Below are positions 25,196-33,955 of a stretch of DNA of 64,000 nt, one piece after another. Origin of the DNA: Bradyrhizobium erythrophlei. Its GTDB lineage: Bacteria > Pseudomonadota > Alphaproteobacteria > Rhizobiales > Xanthobacteraceae. Made by a program: the position numbers and the translations under genes. The stretch is taken from contig NZ_LT670818.1 in NCBI RefSeq assembly GCF_900129505.1, positions 5,675,001 through 5,739,000 of the forward strand, written 5' to 3'. The notes beneath the pieces were generated by a model. It saw nothing but the letters and a program-made list of their open reading frames with translations. It did no database searches and was not told the DNA's origin. The stretch's first letter is position 1. Every line of letters begins with the position of its first letter.

Positions 25196-25534
25196 ATGGC
25201 CACATGTACCGAGAAACACCACGCCAACCACACTCATAAGCATGGCCCGAACTGCGGACACACTGCGATTCGCCATGACGGTCATGCGGACTATCTGCAC
25301 GATGGCCATCTCCATCATATGCACGAGGATCACGTGGATGAGCATGCCATCGCGGTCAACGCCACAAATCCCGTGCAGTGCACGCCCGAAGTCCATTGCT
25401 CGCACACGCACGGTCCAAACTGCGGACACGAAGCGGTGCCGCATGGCGACCATGTCGACTATCTCGTAGACGGTCGGCTGCACCATCCGCACGGCGATCA
25501 TTGCGATGATCACGGGCCCGTGCAGTTAGCGTAA
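25196..25534 (+). CDS. His-rich metal-binding protein
   Basis: 112 residues built from two repeats: HKHGPNCGHTAIRHDGHADY and THGPNCGHEAVPHGDHVDY, each followed by LHHxHxDH. Over a quarter of residues are His, with paired Cys. This suggests cytoplasmic zinc or nickel buffering, as in proteins near zinc uptake or efflux genes. ATG at 25196 is chosen over TTG at 25190 because GAAGGAG lies 8 bases before it. CTATAACATTAC at 25079-25090 upstream resembles half of a Zur site. Confidence 0.8.
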   Translation: MATCTEKHHANHTHKHGPNCGHTAIRHDGHADYLHDGHLHHMHEDHVDEHAIAVNATNPVQCTPEVHCSHTHGPNCGHEAVPHGDHVDYLVDGRLHHPHGDHCDDHGPVQLA

Positions 25535-26125
25535 GAGGGCGTCCACTATGGTGATCGAACCGCACGGCTGTGTGTACCGAAAACTTAAATCGGGACGTAG
25601 TGATGGTGAAGCCCGCCGAGGATCGGGTGTGAACGAATGATTCCGGTCTGATGAATCGGACGGGAAATCGGCGCGAAACGCGTGAGCAGGGGTTCGCGCA
25701 AAGGTTCCTAGTTGGTTTGAAGTTAGGCTGATGGTATTGGCTGCCCGCGTTCTCCACGTACTCATGCTTCCTTGTTGGGGGTAACTGCATACGGAGCGCC
25801 TCGGCTATGCCTTTCGTCGGAGCGCATGAACTGACCTCGTTTTTCGAACGTTTGCAGAGTATCCGTTCGGCTGTTGGGTCTCGCCGAACACTCAAACGTG
25901 ATGGGCAAAGTGCTCGTTTCCTCCTACCTCCATGAGAGAGGCGCCTGGCTCGTGTTCCGACGCACCGGAATCCCAAAGGCGGGACGCACGCGTATCGCCG
26001 GCGGTGCGAACACTCTTGGGGGACTGAAGTTCTAACGCCATAGGCCTGATGAGTACGGCTGTTATGAAATCTGACGCGGTGGAGGATCCTGGCCGTACCG
26101 CAAGTGCACAGAACAGGAGCACCTG
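25535..26125. other. Non-coding segment before sorA
   Basis: Long minus-strand frames here (to 26222) have no start signal and Arg/Ser-rich content, so they are not called. No terminator is evident; the sorA promoter should lie at the right end. Confidence 0.5.
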
Positions 26126-27364
26126 ATGCGGGATCACGACATGCAACCATCGGGGCTGACGCGACGGCGCATGCTCGGCGGGATGGGAGTCGCGAGCCTG
26201 GCGCTAATATCCTCGGCGGCATCAGCGCAAGAGACGGTCGATCTGCATGTGCCGGGCGGCCCGAGCACGCGGGTAATCACCACATCCTATCCGCAAAAGG
26301 GCCGAATGATCCTGCAACGTACGAGTCCCCCATGGCTTGAGACGCCCTTCGAAGTCTTCGACAAGGGCGTGTTCACGCCAAACGACCAACACTATGTAAG
26401 CTGGCACTGGGCGAATTTTCCGAGCGACATCGATGTGGATAGCTTTCGTCTGACGGTGCGCGGCCTGGTCAATCAGACCCTTTCGCTGTCGCTCAGGGAT
26501 ATTTTGCAGGGCTTCCCGAGATTCGATACCGCCGCGGTCAACCAGTGCGCCGGTGCGTCGCGCATCTACGCCGTTCCACGCGTTGCCGGCGCTCAATGGG
26601 CAAATGGTTCGATGAGCAACGCGATCTGGACCGGTGTGCGTCTCAAGGACGTGCTTGACCGTGCCGGGATAAAACCTGGCGCCATTCAGGTCCGCTTCGG
26701 CGGCCTGGACGAGCCGGTGATGCAGGACGCGCCGAAATTCCTGAAGTCGCTGACCATCGATCACGCCCGCGACGGCGAAGTGATGATTGCTTTCGGCATG
26801 AACGGCGAACAGCTTCCGTTGTTGAACGGATTTCCGCTGCGACTCATCGTGCCCGGCTGGTGCGGAGTTTACTGGATCAAGATGCTGAACGACATCGAAG
26901 TGCTAGATCAGCCCGACACCAATTACTGGACGGCGACTGGCTACCGCGTACCCGATACGCCGCACAATACCGTCAAGCCTGGTGAGACCGGATTCAAGAT
27001 GGTGCCGGTGACCCGCAACGCTCCGCGGTCGTTCATCACCAACATCCACAACGGCGACAGCGTGCCGGCGGGGACGCCGGCTACGGCGCGAGGCATCGCT
27101 TTCGGCGGCGATTGCGGCGTTGCCCGCGTCGATCTATCGATCGATGGTGGCAAGAGCTGGCAGCCGACCCAGCTCGGTGCCGACCAGGGGACATACGGGT
27201 TTCGGCAATGGCAAACGCAATTTACGCTGCCTGCGGGCGGCGCGCAAACTCTGATGGTTCGTTGCACCAACACCAGGAACGAGGCCCAGCCCGATTTCCC
27301 GATCTGGAATCCCGCCGGCTACATGTACAACACCATTGAAACGACCCATGTGGTTGCGGCCTGA
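26126..27364 (+). CDS. sorA: Sulfite:cytochrome c oxidoreductase, molybdenum subunit
   Basis: Periplasmic enzyme oxidising sulfite to sulfate and passing electrons to the cytochrome c encoded next. Tat signal LTRRRMLGGMG near residue 11. Molybdopterin domain with the Mo-ligating cysteine in AVNQCAGASR, then GAQWANGSMSNAIWTGV. The dimerisation domain (DLSIDGGKSW) follows. 412 residues is the usual SorA length. AGGAG precedes the start at 26126; sorB follows after 13 bases. Confidence 0.9.
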   Translation: MRDHDMQPSGLTRRRMLGGMGVASLALISSAASAQETVDLHVPGGPSTRVITTSYPQKGRMILQRTSPPWLETPFEVFDKGVFTPNDQHYVSWHWANFPSDIDVDSFRLTVRGLVNQTLSLSLRDILQGFPRFDTAAVNQCAGASRIYAVPRVAGAQWANGSMSNAIWTGVRLKDVLDRAGIKPGAIQVRFGGLDEPVMQDAPKFLKSLTIDHARDGEVMIAFGMNGEQLPLLNGFPLRLIVPGWCGVYWIKMLNDIEVLDQPDTNYWTATGYRVPDTPHNTVKPGETGFKMVPVTRNAPRSFITNIHNGDSVPAGTPATARGIAFGGDCGVARVDLSIDGGKSWQPTQLGADQGTYGFRQWQTQFTLPAGGAQTLMVRCTNTRNEAQPDFPIWNPAGYMYNTIETTHVVAA

Positions 27365-27377
27365 GGAGGAACCACGA

Positions 27378-27710
27378 ATGCTACGTGTTTTTCTGCCGAC
27401 GGTCGCCGTTCTGGGTCTCGTTGTCTTGCCGCATCTCGGTCAGGCTGCAACGCTGACGACGTTGAAGTCGCTGAAGCTCGATGTCCCCACCAGCGACGCG
27501 ATGTTCCCCGCCGGTCCGGGATCGGATGCGATCAACAACAACTGCCTGGCCTGTCACTCGGCCGACCATGTGTTGAACCAGCCTTCGTTGTCCAGGGAGA
27601 CCTGGCAAGAGGTCGTCAACAAGATGATTAAGGCCTACAAGGCTCCTGTCAGCCCTGACGACGCCAAAGCGATCGTGGACTATCTGGCTCGCACCAAGGG
27701 CGATTCATAG
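27378..27710 (+). CDS. sorB: Sulfite dehydrogenase cytochrome c subunit
   Basis: 110 residues with a signal peptide (cleavage after GQA). One heme c site CLACH and a distal methionine candidate in NKMIKAYKAPVSPDD. Accepts electrons from SorA's heme-free molybdenum centre. GAGGAGGA lies 8 bases before ATG 27378. No clear terminator after it. Confidence 0.88.
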   Translation: MLRVFLPTVAVLGLVVLPHLGQAATLTTLKSLKLDVPTSDAMFPAGPGSDAINNNCLACHSADHVLNQPSLSRETWQEVVNKMIKAYKAPVSPDDAKAIVDYLARTKGDS

Positions 27711-27957
27711 ACCCGGCAACGCAAGCGCAGCGACAGCATCCTCGCATCGCCAAACTCTACCGAAACGAAATCAGTTCGCCATGACGAAACTTGGAATGGC
27801 GAAACATTCGCTCGCGGGCATCCTGCGATCTTCGCGTATCCTCCATAACGTTTGTGCACGATAATGACAGCTCAGGGTCAAAGCCACATCTTAGGAACGT
27901 CCCGTTTTGGCAGCGCAAAGCGGACATTCGCCAATCTGTCCATGTCGGCTAAGTGCT

Positions 27958-28176
27958 GATTTTGTTGCAAAAGTCTTTTTGGGGCGGCGAACGACAATTC
28001 TTAGAGCCGCTGATGCGTCTTACGCGTGGCGACGTGAGAGACCATATCGTTTCACCCAAAATCGATCACGGACCTCCGTAGTGGCGTTGAAAAGCGACGC
28101 AACAGCAGAGAAGTCCAAAGATCAACTTTCGCGAGATTTTTAGGGTTGTTCGATTTTCGACTTTTGCAACAATATC
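27958..28176. mobile_element. MITE-like element (219 bp)
   Basis: Ends are inverted repeats of 18 bases with one mismatch: GATTTTGTTGCAAAAGTC at the left and GACTTTTGCAACAATATC at the right. Both are flanked by TGCT (27954-27957 and 28177-28180), a likely 4-base target duplication. No transposase inside. The TGTTGCAAA core is also found in IS6-type ends, but those duplicate 8 bases. Probably a non-autonomous element mobilised elsewhere. Confidence 0.6.
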
Positions 28177-28208
28177 TGCTACAAACAGACTCATGCACCG
28201 CAGCAAAA

Positions 28209-28289
28209 CTATTCGATCACCTCGTCGGCGCGGGCGAGCAAATGGGGCGGCACGGTGAGGCCGAGCGCCTTCGCGGTCTTTAGATTGAT
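28209..28289 (-). pseudogene. 3' end of an ABC-type substrate-binding protein gene
   Basis: Encodes INLKTAKALGLTVPPHLLAR and ADEVIE stop, the same ending as the complete protein at 46963-47958 (AAKALGLTIPDSLLARADEV). Upstream sequence is unrelated, so only the last ~27 codons survive. Confidence 0.75.
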
Positions 28290-28476
28290 GTCTTTGATCA
28301 GTGCGCGCTTCTGCTCCGCGTGATGGGTGAATGGGCGACCGAATTGCTCGAGAGCGCAGGAGGGCTTGCAGCGCGCGAAATCGGCGCGACAAAACTGTAG
28401 CCGCGGCCCGACACGTTGGTCACATAGTGTCGACCCGATCGCCGTTCACCGAGGGCCTTGCGCAACGCCTGGCACG

Positions 28477-29181
28477 GAATTCTATAGCGCCGTTTTCCTT
28501 AGGAACGATGTCTACGACATTTTGCTATCGCAAACGCCGGACCGTGGAAAGGACAGCATTGCGCTCGTTGACTGGAACCAACCGGCGTTGATGCGTCAGA
28601 TGATCCGGAAACGGCTCATGTTCAACTCGACAGACAAAACGCTTTCGGTCGAACATCTTTGGCACAACATCGCAGTGCCAGTTCTCAACGGAGAGGACAC
28701 GCTTCAATTCTTGATCAGCCGCTCCATGATGCGACCGCGCTATCTGCTTCGGCTGATAAATCACTGCAAGGGTAGCGCGATCAATTTTGGTCGCGATCGA
28801 ATAGACAAGAGCGATATCGAGGTCGGACTTTCTACCTATTCGACTGACGTCGTCACTGAAATAGGGCTCGAAATGCGGGACGTGCATCCTGCGAGCGAGG
28901 ACATCCTCTACGCGCTTGTCGGGGAAATGCGAGAAATGAAGCGCAGCAAAATTGAAGCCCTACTTTCTGCGAAGTTCACAAATCCGAGCGACCTTGCTGC
29001 AACGATAACGCTGCTGTTCTGGCACGGCGTGCTTGGCTTCCGCCGGAGCGCTTCTGAGGTGACATACATTTACGACGTCAACTATGACCTGAAGCGCCTC
29101 TTGGGCGTCATGGATAAGGCCGGCGTCGATCCGATGATTGAGGTGAACCCGGCTCTATGGGCCGGACTGGAGCTCTCTTGA
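28477..29181 (+). pseudogene. Sll1717-type P-loop ATPase, C-terminal part
   Basis: About 235 residues: YSAVFLRNDVYDILLSQTPD, IALVDWNQPALMRQMIRKRL, RPRYLLRLINHCKG and GLSTYSTDVV match the sensor/lid half of large ATPases annotated as P-loop ATPase, Sll1717 family. Walker A and B are missing; the preceding frame to 28327 is unrelated. Relatives often sit in defence or toxin loci, but nothing here completes such a system. Confidence 0.6.
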
Positions 29182-29373
29182 TGCGGAGTGTAGCATTTCG
29201 GCCGCTTGTGTCGGCGTTGTTTTACGATGGAGAATTCGGTTATTTTCTTTTAGGGCAGCAAAAAAGGCGAACCTCCAAAAAAACCGCGCCATCGGCCGTC
29301 GCCTAAAGCTTAACTGGTAGGGTTAAACCCCGGACGAGATTGCAACCATCCGTTGCCTGAATATCGTCATTCG

Positions 29374-29582
29374 ATGACTACCAAAATTGACTATGACGTG
29401 TATCGCGGAACGGCCGATGGAACTTTGCGCTTGGCGACATTGCCCGGCGCTGGCTTGCCGGCACACGTTATATCAAGCGCAAGGATTGGGTTCTAATGCC
29501 CCAGGGGAAACCGCCTTTCCCTTATGATATCGATCGCGACGTCGCTGCCAAGGGTTACTGCTTTTTCCAACTCGTCGATTGA
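29374..29582 (+). pseudogene. Frameshifted small conserved protein
   Basis: First frame: YDVYRGTADGTLRLATLPGA, GLPAH. Shifting one frame near 29467 gives YIKRKDWVLMPQG and AAKGYCFFQLVD before a TGA at 29580-29582. I recall the two halves as one continuous ~67-residue rhizobial protein. The direct frame stops early at 29496. Confidence 0.6.
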
Positions 29583-29597
29583 CACCAGATCGTCCAT

Positions 29598-29696
29598 TCA
29601 CCGACCGGGCGACGTCGGTCGCCAAGACAAATCATCGGACCACACGTAGATAACAATCGCTGCCAGACATAGGGCGACGCCGATCCAGAAAGTCAT
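29598..29696 (-). CDS. Tiny membrane protein (32 aa)
   Basis: FWIGVALCLAAIVIYVW is one helix, with a polar tail SDDLSWRPTSPGR. Start at 29696; no clear ribosome site. Confidence 0.4.
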   Translation of the reverse strand: MTFWIGVALCLAAIVIYVWSDDLSWRPTSPGR

Positions 29697-29739
29697 TGTG
29701 TGATGGATGTGTCGCCAGTCGCGTGCGTGTTTCATTCGG

Positions 29740-30165
29740 TCACCTATCTTCGTCCGGATGCACCCAGGCATAGGGCGTAATCTCGCGTTCAGCAGTCAAC
29801 TTGATCATATGCACCGGCGGCTTGTAGCGACGCGTTCCGCACGAACGGCATCGGAACGATCCCTCAAGCTTCCAAATCGACGTATCGCGGGCGCGTCGTA
29901 TGGCATCTAGCGGGATGCTGGCGCGGGTCTTACAGCGATTGCACTCGATTTCCATCCAGCCCAAGCCGCCGTTGAGGCTTTGGGCGATCGTAGGCGACGG
30001 CTGCGCCGGGCCGCCGTACCCTTCCATTCGGATTGACCACGCTTCCGCCTCAGCGCGATCCGCGGCGCGGATGGCTTTCTTGGCGGCTTCTCGCGCGCTT
30101 TCAGCTCGTATCCGGGCGCCCATTATGGCGCCGCCATAGATCGTCTGGCGCGATTTGGTGCTCAT
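29740..30165 (-). CDS. Zinc-ribbon protein with conserved start module
   Basis: 141 residues from MSTKSRQTIYGGAIMGARIR. Ala-rich helix (AREAAKKAIRAADRAEAEAW), then CNRCKTRASIPL and CRSCGTRRYKPP, a zinc ribbon. The first codons and the sequence just before them (CGCAAGGGTCGTTCT) match those of the 57091 gene, though the rest of the proteins differ. Confidence 0.65.
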   Translation of the reverse strand: MSTKSRQTIYGGAIMGARIRAESAREAAKKAIRAADRAEAEAWSIRMEGYGGPAQPSPTIAQSLNGGLGWMEIECNRCKTRASIPLDAIRRARDTSIWKLEGSFRCRSCGTRRYKPPVHMIKLTAEREITPYAWVHPDEDR

Positions 30166-30255
30166 GGCGGGCCGATTAGAACGACCCTTGCGGGCGCGGG
30201 CAATGCCACTAGGATTTGGGGTCGAAACCCTCGATCCCATACCACCTCTTTACGT

Positions 30256-30819
30256 ATGCGTGTTTTCCACAGGTTCCCACACAATAGAGCCCGCATCGGC
30301 GGATGCTCGTTAGCGGTCGCGCTCGTGCTGGCGGCGGGTATCGCCGCCGCGGCTGACGATTTGACGGGCCAGGCCAGTATCATCGATGGAGACACGTTGG
30401 AAATTCACGGAAACCGTATTCGGCTGTGGGGCATCGATGCCCCGGAAAGCAGTCAGCTATGCCGGGGGGATGACAGCATTCAATATCGGTGCGGAGCGAA
30501 GGCAGCAAACGAGCTTGACAGCTTCATTGCAGGCAGGCCGGTGAGCTGCATACCGATTTCGCTCGATCGGTACGGGCGGACCGTGGCCACGTGTTCAGTG
30601 CAAGAAGCCGACCTCGGCGAATGGCTCGTTCGCAACGGTCTTGCCCTAGACTGGCCGCAGTATTCAAAGGGACGGTTCGGGGCCATCCAGCGCGAGGCAG
30701 AGCAAGCGGGGCGCGGCATATGGGCGGGCAGCTACGTTAAGCCGTGGCTATACAGGGTGTGCATTCGGGCGGGCGGCAAGCCCGGTGACTGTTCTGACGA
30801 TGCCAATGCTCATCCTTGA
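30256..30819 (+). CDS. Secreted thermonuclease-family protein
   Basis: 187 residues. Signal peptide (LAVALVLAAGIAAAAD). SNase fold: ASIIDGDTLEIHG, IRLWGIDAPESSQ and LDRYGRTVATC carry the Asp, Arg, Glu and second Arg of the staphylococcal nuclease active site. C-terminal Cys pair may form a disulfide. Likely degrades nucleic acid in the periplasm or outside. Confidence 0.88.
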   Translation: MRVFHRFPHNRARIGGCSLAVALVLAAGIAAAADDLTGQASIIDGDTLEIHGNRIRLWGIDAPESSQLCRGDDSIQYRCGAKAANELDSFIAGRPVSCIPISLDRYGRTVATCSVQEADLGEWLVRNGLALDWPQYSKGRFGAIQREAEQAGRGIWAGSYVKPWLYRVCIRAGGKPGDCSDDANAHP

Positions 30820-30970
30820 GACAAACCCGCAGGGGGCGATCTTTATAAATATCCCAAACCAAGCTGCGATCCCACACCTTTAGTGCGCTCGAACAGATCG
30901 CTTCTGGCCCGTTTTAAGTGAATAACCTTGTTGAATGGGAAAACCTACTCACCTAGGGTGGAAGATTTCG

Positions 30971-31426
30971 ATGCGTGATGCGCGAATTGCGGATGTCTGT
31001 GATCTAGCTTCTTTGCTCGCTTTGTTCGACGCCTCTGACGTGAGTAGCTATGCCGAACCACATGGAAGAGCCGAGCACATTTGGGATCGGATATTGGCGC
31101 GAGACGGTCTAACCGTTTTCGTTTCTGACGCCGATAATCGAATTGTCGCGACATGCATGTTAGTGACGATCCCCAATCTTCTGAGGGGCGGTCGTCAGCA
31201 TGCGTTCATAGAGAACGTGGTGACACACCCGGATTATCAGCGGCAGGGGTATGGGCGTGCGGTCGTCGGCGCTGCTCTCGATGAAGCGTGGCGACAAGAC
31301 TGCCACCACGTTCTCCTTCAGAGCGGTAGAACTGACCCGCGCGTTCATCGCTTCTATGAAAGCTGCGGTTTTACACCCGGGCTTAGGACCAGCTATGCGG
31401 CTCTCCGGCCTACGGGTGCGTCGTGA
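30971..31426 (+). CDS. GNAT-family N-acetyltransferase
   Basis: 151 residues from MRDARIADV after GGTGGAAG; an upstream start at 30935 is possible. FIENVVTHPDYQRQGYGRAV is the strand 4 plus acetyl-CoA loop (Q/RxxGxG/A), and RVHRFYESCGF the strand 6 region. Substrate unknown. Confidence 0.85.
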   Translation: MRDARIADVCDLASLLALFDASDVSSYAEPHGRAEHIWDRILARDGLTVFVSDADNRIVATCMLVTIPNLLRGGRQHAFIENVVTHPDYQRQGYGRAVVGAALDEAWRQDCHHVLLQSGRTDPRVHRFYESCGFTPGLRTSYAALRPTGAS

Positions 31427-31508
31427 TAGTCTCGACCGTCGCCGAACTCGATACGACGAGCCGCGTGTCCCAAAGAAGACCTAACTACGAAGACCGGACC
31501 GCGTTGCT

Positions 31509-32132
31509 ATGCCGATAATCAGGCTAGATGAAGCTCAACAGTTGGCCGCCAAAGACGAATTCTGGGCGGTTCGCGGCAAGGCCATCCAATCTTACGCAGG
31601 CCTTGAGCAAGCCCTTGCCCGGCTGTTCTCGGCATTAGCCGGAACAACTCAAGAAATCGGCGGAGCTATATTCTTTCGTATCGCCAGCGCTGACGCGAGA
31701 CGCAATCTGATCGGCAAACTATTTCAAATTAAATTTCGCGACCAGTACCACCTATTCCGTAATTCTCTTATAAAACAGCTCAGGCCTATCGATAATGAAC
31801 GCAACGAAATTGTTCATTGGAACGTGGTTAATAACGTAGCCGCGGATGATGCAGGCAAAACAACGAGTAAGCTTGCCCTAATGCCACCGTCGACGTTCCC
31901 GTCACCCAATTCTGTGTCAAAAGACACCGATGGGATGAAGGCATTCGCGAACAAGTGCGGCTTTTACACCTCTCTTGTCAGTATGTTTCCGGTTATTGCA
32001 ATGGAGGGCTTCGCCGCAACTCCGATCAGCGAAGCCGATATGAGGCCGTGGTTGAATGCCTATTCGAGGCCAATCGAATACCCACCGCCAGTTGGCCATG
32101 TGCTGGACCGGTATGAACGCTCCGATAGTTAA
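31509..32132 (+). CDS. HEPN-like hypothetical protein
   Basis: 207 residues, mostly helical. NERNEIVHW near residue 97 is an Rx4H motif as in HEPN RNases and nucleotide-binding proteins. N-terminal helix pair FWAVRGKAIQSYAGLEQALA fits. GC lower than the flanks. No toxin-antitoxin partner is visible. Confidence 0.5.
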   Translation: MPIIRLDEAQQLAAKDEFWAVRGKAIQSYAGLEQALARLFSALAGTTQEIGGAIFFRIASADARRNLIGKLFQIKFRDQYHLFRNSLIKQLRPIDNERNEIVHWNVVNNVAADDAGKTTSKLALMPPSTFPSPNSVSKDTDGMKAFANKCGFYTSLVSMFPVIAMEGFAATPISEADMRPWLNAYSRPIEYPPPVGHVLDRYERSDS

Positions 32133-32287
32133 TCTTGTCGCTACCGAGGCTCGGGCTCCTCGGCTACTCTACTCCGGGCCTCGCGCATTTTCGGCGCTAC
32201 ATCATCAAGACTGACTAGCTTCCACTTGCCCCGGACCCGATTTGGCTTCGAGAAGGTCGCCGAGCGACAAACGGCGATGTTGTTATT

Positions 32288-32485
32288 TTACTCGGCAGCG
32301 AGTTGCTGACGTAGTCTGCGCCAATAGAAGCCATCTCTTTGAATGGCAGACTTGATCTCGTCGCTTACAGCTACAGTTGCTTTCTTCTTCCGCCACCGTC
32401 CTGCGTTCTCGACGACAGGGATCGGTTGCCCTCTCGCGATCACCAAAAGGCGATCACGCTTCTCGTTGAGATACACGTTGAACAT
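32288..32485 (-). CDS. Small basic protein (65 aa)
   Basis: MFNVYLNEKRDRLLVIARGQ, RWRKKKATVAVSDEIKSAIQ. The KKRDRLLV/WRKKK pattern I recall from widespread short Bradyrhizobium proteins. Function unknown. Confidence 0.65.
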   Translation of the reverse strand: MFNVYLNEKRDRLLVIARGQPIPVVENAGRWRKKKATVAVSDEIKSAIQRDGFYWRRLRQQLAAE

Positions 32486-32544
32486 GCAGCCTCCCTCAGC
32501 CCGCACCAAACATATCGCTTTCTCGCGGAAAGGGAGTTACTAAA

Positions 32545-32694
32545 ATGCAACAACTAGCGCCGGATGAAGTGCGTCAGACCGCTGGGCTCTACCTTTGCAC
32601 CTTGCTACCGAACGGGCGCGAGGACGTGACGCTCACGGCTCTTTTCCGCGCGATTGTTCCGGGTCGCTCACCGTCGCCTGCAAAACGAGATTGA
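32545..32694 (+). CDS. Small hypothetical protein, probably decayed
   Basis: 49 residues, LAPDEVRQTAGLYLCTLLPNG at the start. Other frames between 32654 and 33000 carry further protein-like pieces (EIEMLRRAGISTASAELLLA; VVIEERSYELSPWGMTREKL), so 32545-33000 is likely one or two genes broken by frameshifts. A shorter echo of its 5' part lies at 33805-33830. Confidence 0.35.
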   Translation: MQQLAPDEVRQTAGLYLCTLLPNGREDVTLTALFRAIVPGRSPSPAKRD

Positions 32695-33000
32695 GATGCT
32701 CAGACGCGCTGGCATCAGCACGGCATCCGCAGAATTATTACTTGCAAGGATGCGAGCCAAGGTGGACAATCGTTGTAATCGAAGAGCGAAGCTACGAGCT
32801 ATCGCCCTGGGGAATGACGCGCGAAAAGCTATCGACTGTGCAGTTCCCCACGCGCCGCCAGTGCAAATGATCGAGCTGCTGCAAGTGCGGGAGATCGGTT
32901 ATCCCGAAGAATACGACAAAAGCTTGGAACTTGATCTGACACGAAACGGTGCGCAAGTGGGTTGTTGGAGGGGCTGGGGCCAAACCCAAGGAGCGAAGCA

Positions 33001-33222
33001 ATGGCAACTCAGATCGTGATGGACCAGAGTGGCGATACCCGGCATCATTTCGACGCGACTGACCGGGAGGCCGTCGCCAAGGCCGAAGAACGCTTTCGAC
33101 AATTGACCGGCGCTGGCTTTACGGCAGCTGTCCGCACCGCTCCGGGTGACGCAGCAGTAACTCGTTCGTTCGACCCAACTGCGGAAGAAACATTGTTCTT
33201 TCCGCGGCTCGTCGGCGGCTGA
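33001..33222 (+). CDS. Small hypothetical protein (73 aa)
   Basis: QIVMDQSGDTRHHFDATDRE, AEERFRQLTGAGFTAAVR and a conserved-looking end EETLFFPRLVGG. Preceded by AAGGAG. Forms a pair with the next gene (11 bases apart). Confidence 0.65.
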   Translation: MATQIVMDQSGDTRHHFDATDREAVAKAEERFRQLTGAGFTAAVRTAPGDAAVTRSFDPTAEETLFFPRLVGG

Positions 33223-33233
33223 TTGTCCTCGCT

Positions 33234-33659
33234 ATGTCCGCGCGGTCTCTGCTGATCGCGTCGCGGCGCGTTGGTGCTTCGCTGGCTCAATATATCCGTG
33301 AAGTCCAAGCCGCGCGCGAGCGTTACCGAGCGCGCTTCGCTACTCGTGAAGAGCGCGGCGTAAACCTACTGCGCGAGTGGTTATCGCCTGAGCAACGAGC
33401 GCAGTTCGATGCCAAAAGATATTTCGACGTAATCGGTTGTGACAGCGGGAAGCGATACCGCATTCACTATGGAGAGACCACAAACGTCCACGAGATTGGC
33501 GATGATGACCTTCCCGCGGTCGGTTGGTGCTTCATGCCAGTAGGTTCATTAGTCGTGGGCGACGTAATGCTTGCACAAAAAATCGCTCTCGAGACCTACG
33601 AGTACGGCGCGCTGGCAGTGGCTAACAGGTGCCCGATCAGGTTCTCGCGCTTCCGTTGA
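33234..33659 (+). CDS. Conserved hypothetical protein (141 aa)
   Basis: Basic helical first half (REVQAARERYRARFATREER), then RYRIHYGETTNVHEIG and GDVMLAQKIALETYEYGALA. I know similar sequences from rhizobia and phage-derived islands but not a function. Confidence 0.6.
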   Translation: MSARSLLIASRRVGASLAQYIREVQAARERYRARFATREERGVNLLREWLSPEQRAQFDAKRYFDVIGCDSGKRYRIHYGETTNVHEIGDDDLPAVGWCFMPVGSLVVGDVMLAQKIALETYEYGALAVANRCPIRFSRFR

Positions 33660-33955
33660 ATATTGCGTCGACTTTGCGCGAGCTTAAGTAAGCCAGAGCA
33701 AAACAAAATGACCCGGCAACGGTAACGGCACGAAAGCCAAAAAAAGCAGGCAGCCACCCGTTTATGAAAAGGCCTCGTGACAATTCGGAGGTTTCGCGAC
33801 GCGAAGGCTCTACCTTTGCTCCTTGCTAAAGGCCATTTAGACGCGGCCCGTTTGGCCTGACCGCCGAGCCGCTTGGCGTACGAGCTTTCCCTGATTGATG
33901 TCAGCTATGGGCGCTGAACCGGACGTGGCGCGAACATGCCGGTTTGTCGGAAAGT
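33660..33955. other. Non-coding flank of the IS element
   Basis: Contains a short copy of the 32583-32610 sequence (GGCTCTACCTTTGC near 33808) and nothing else supported. Confidence 0.4.

Noticed and set aside
25356..26222. 288-codon minus-strand frame
   Set aside because: Starts and ends within sorA's leader and the His-rich gene's antisense; Arg/Ser-rich, no family pattern.
28327..28476. N-terminal extension of the truncated ATPase
   Set aside because: The frame is open but the residues do not match the ATPase family and follow unrelated remnant DNA; kept out of the gene call.
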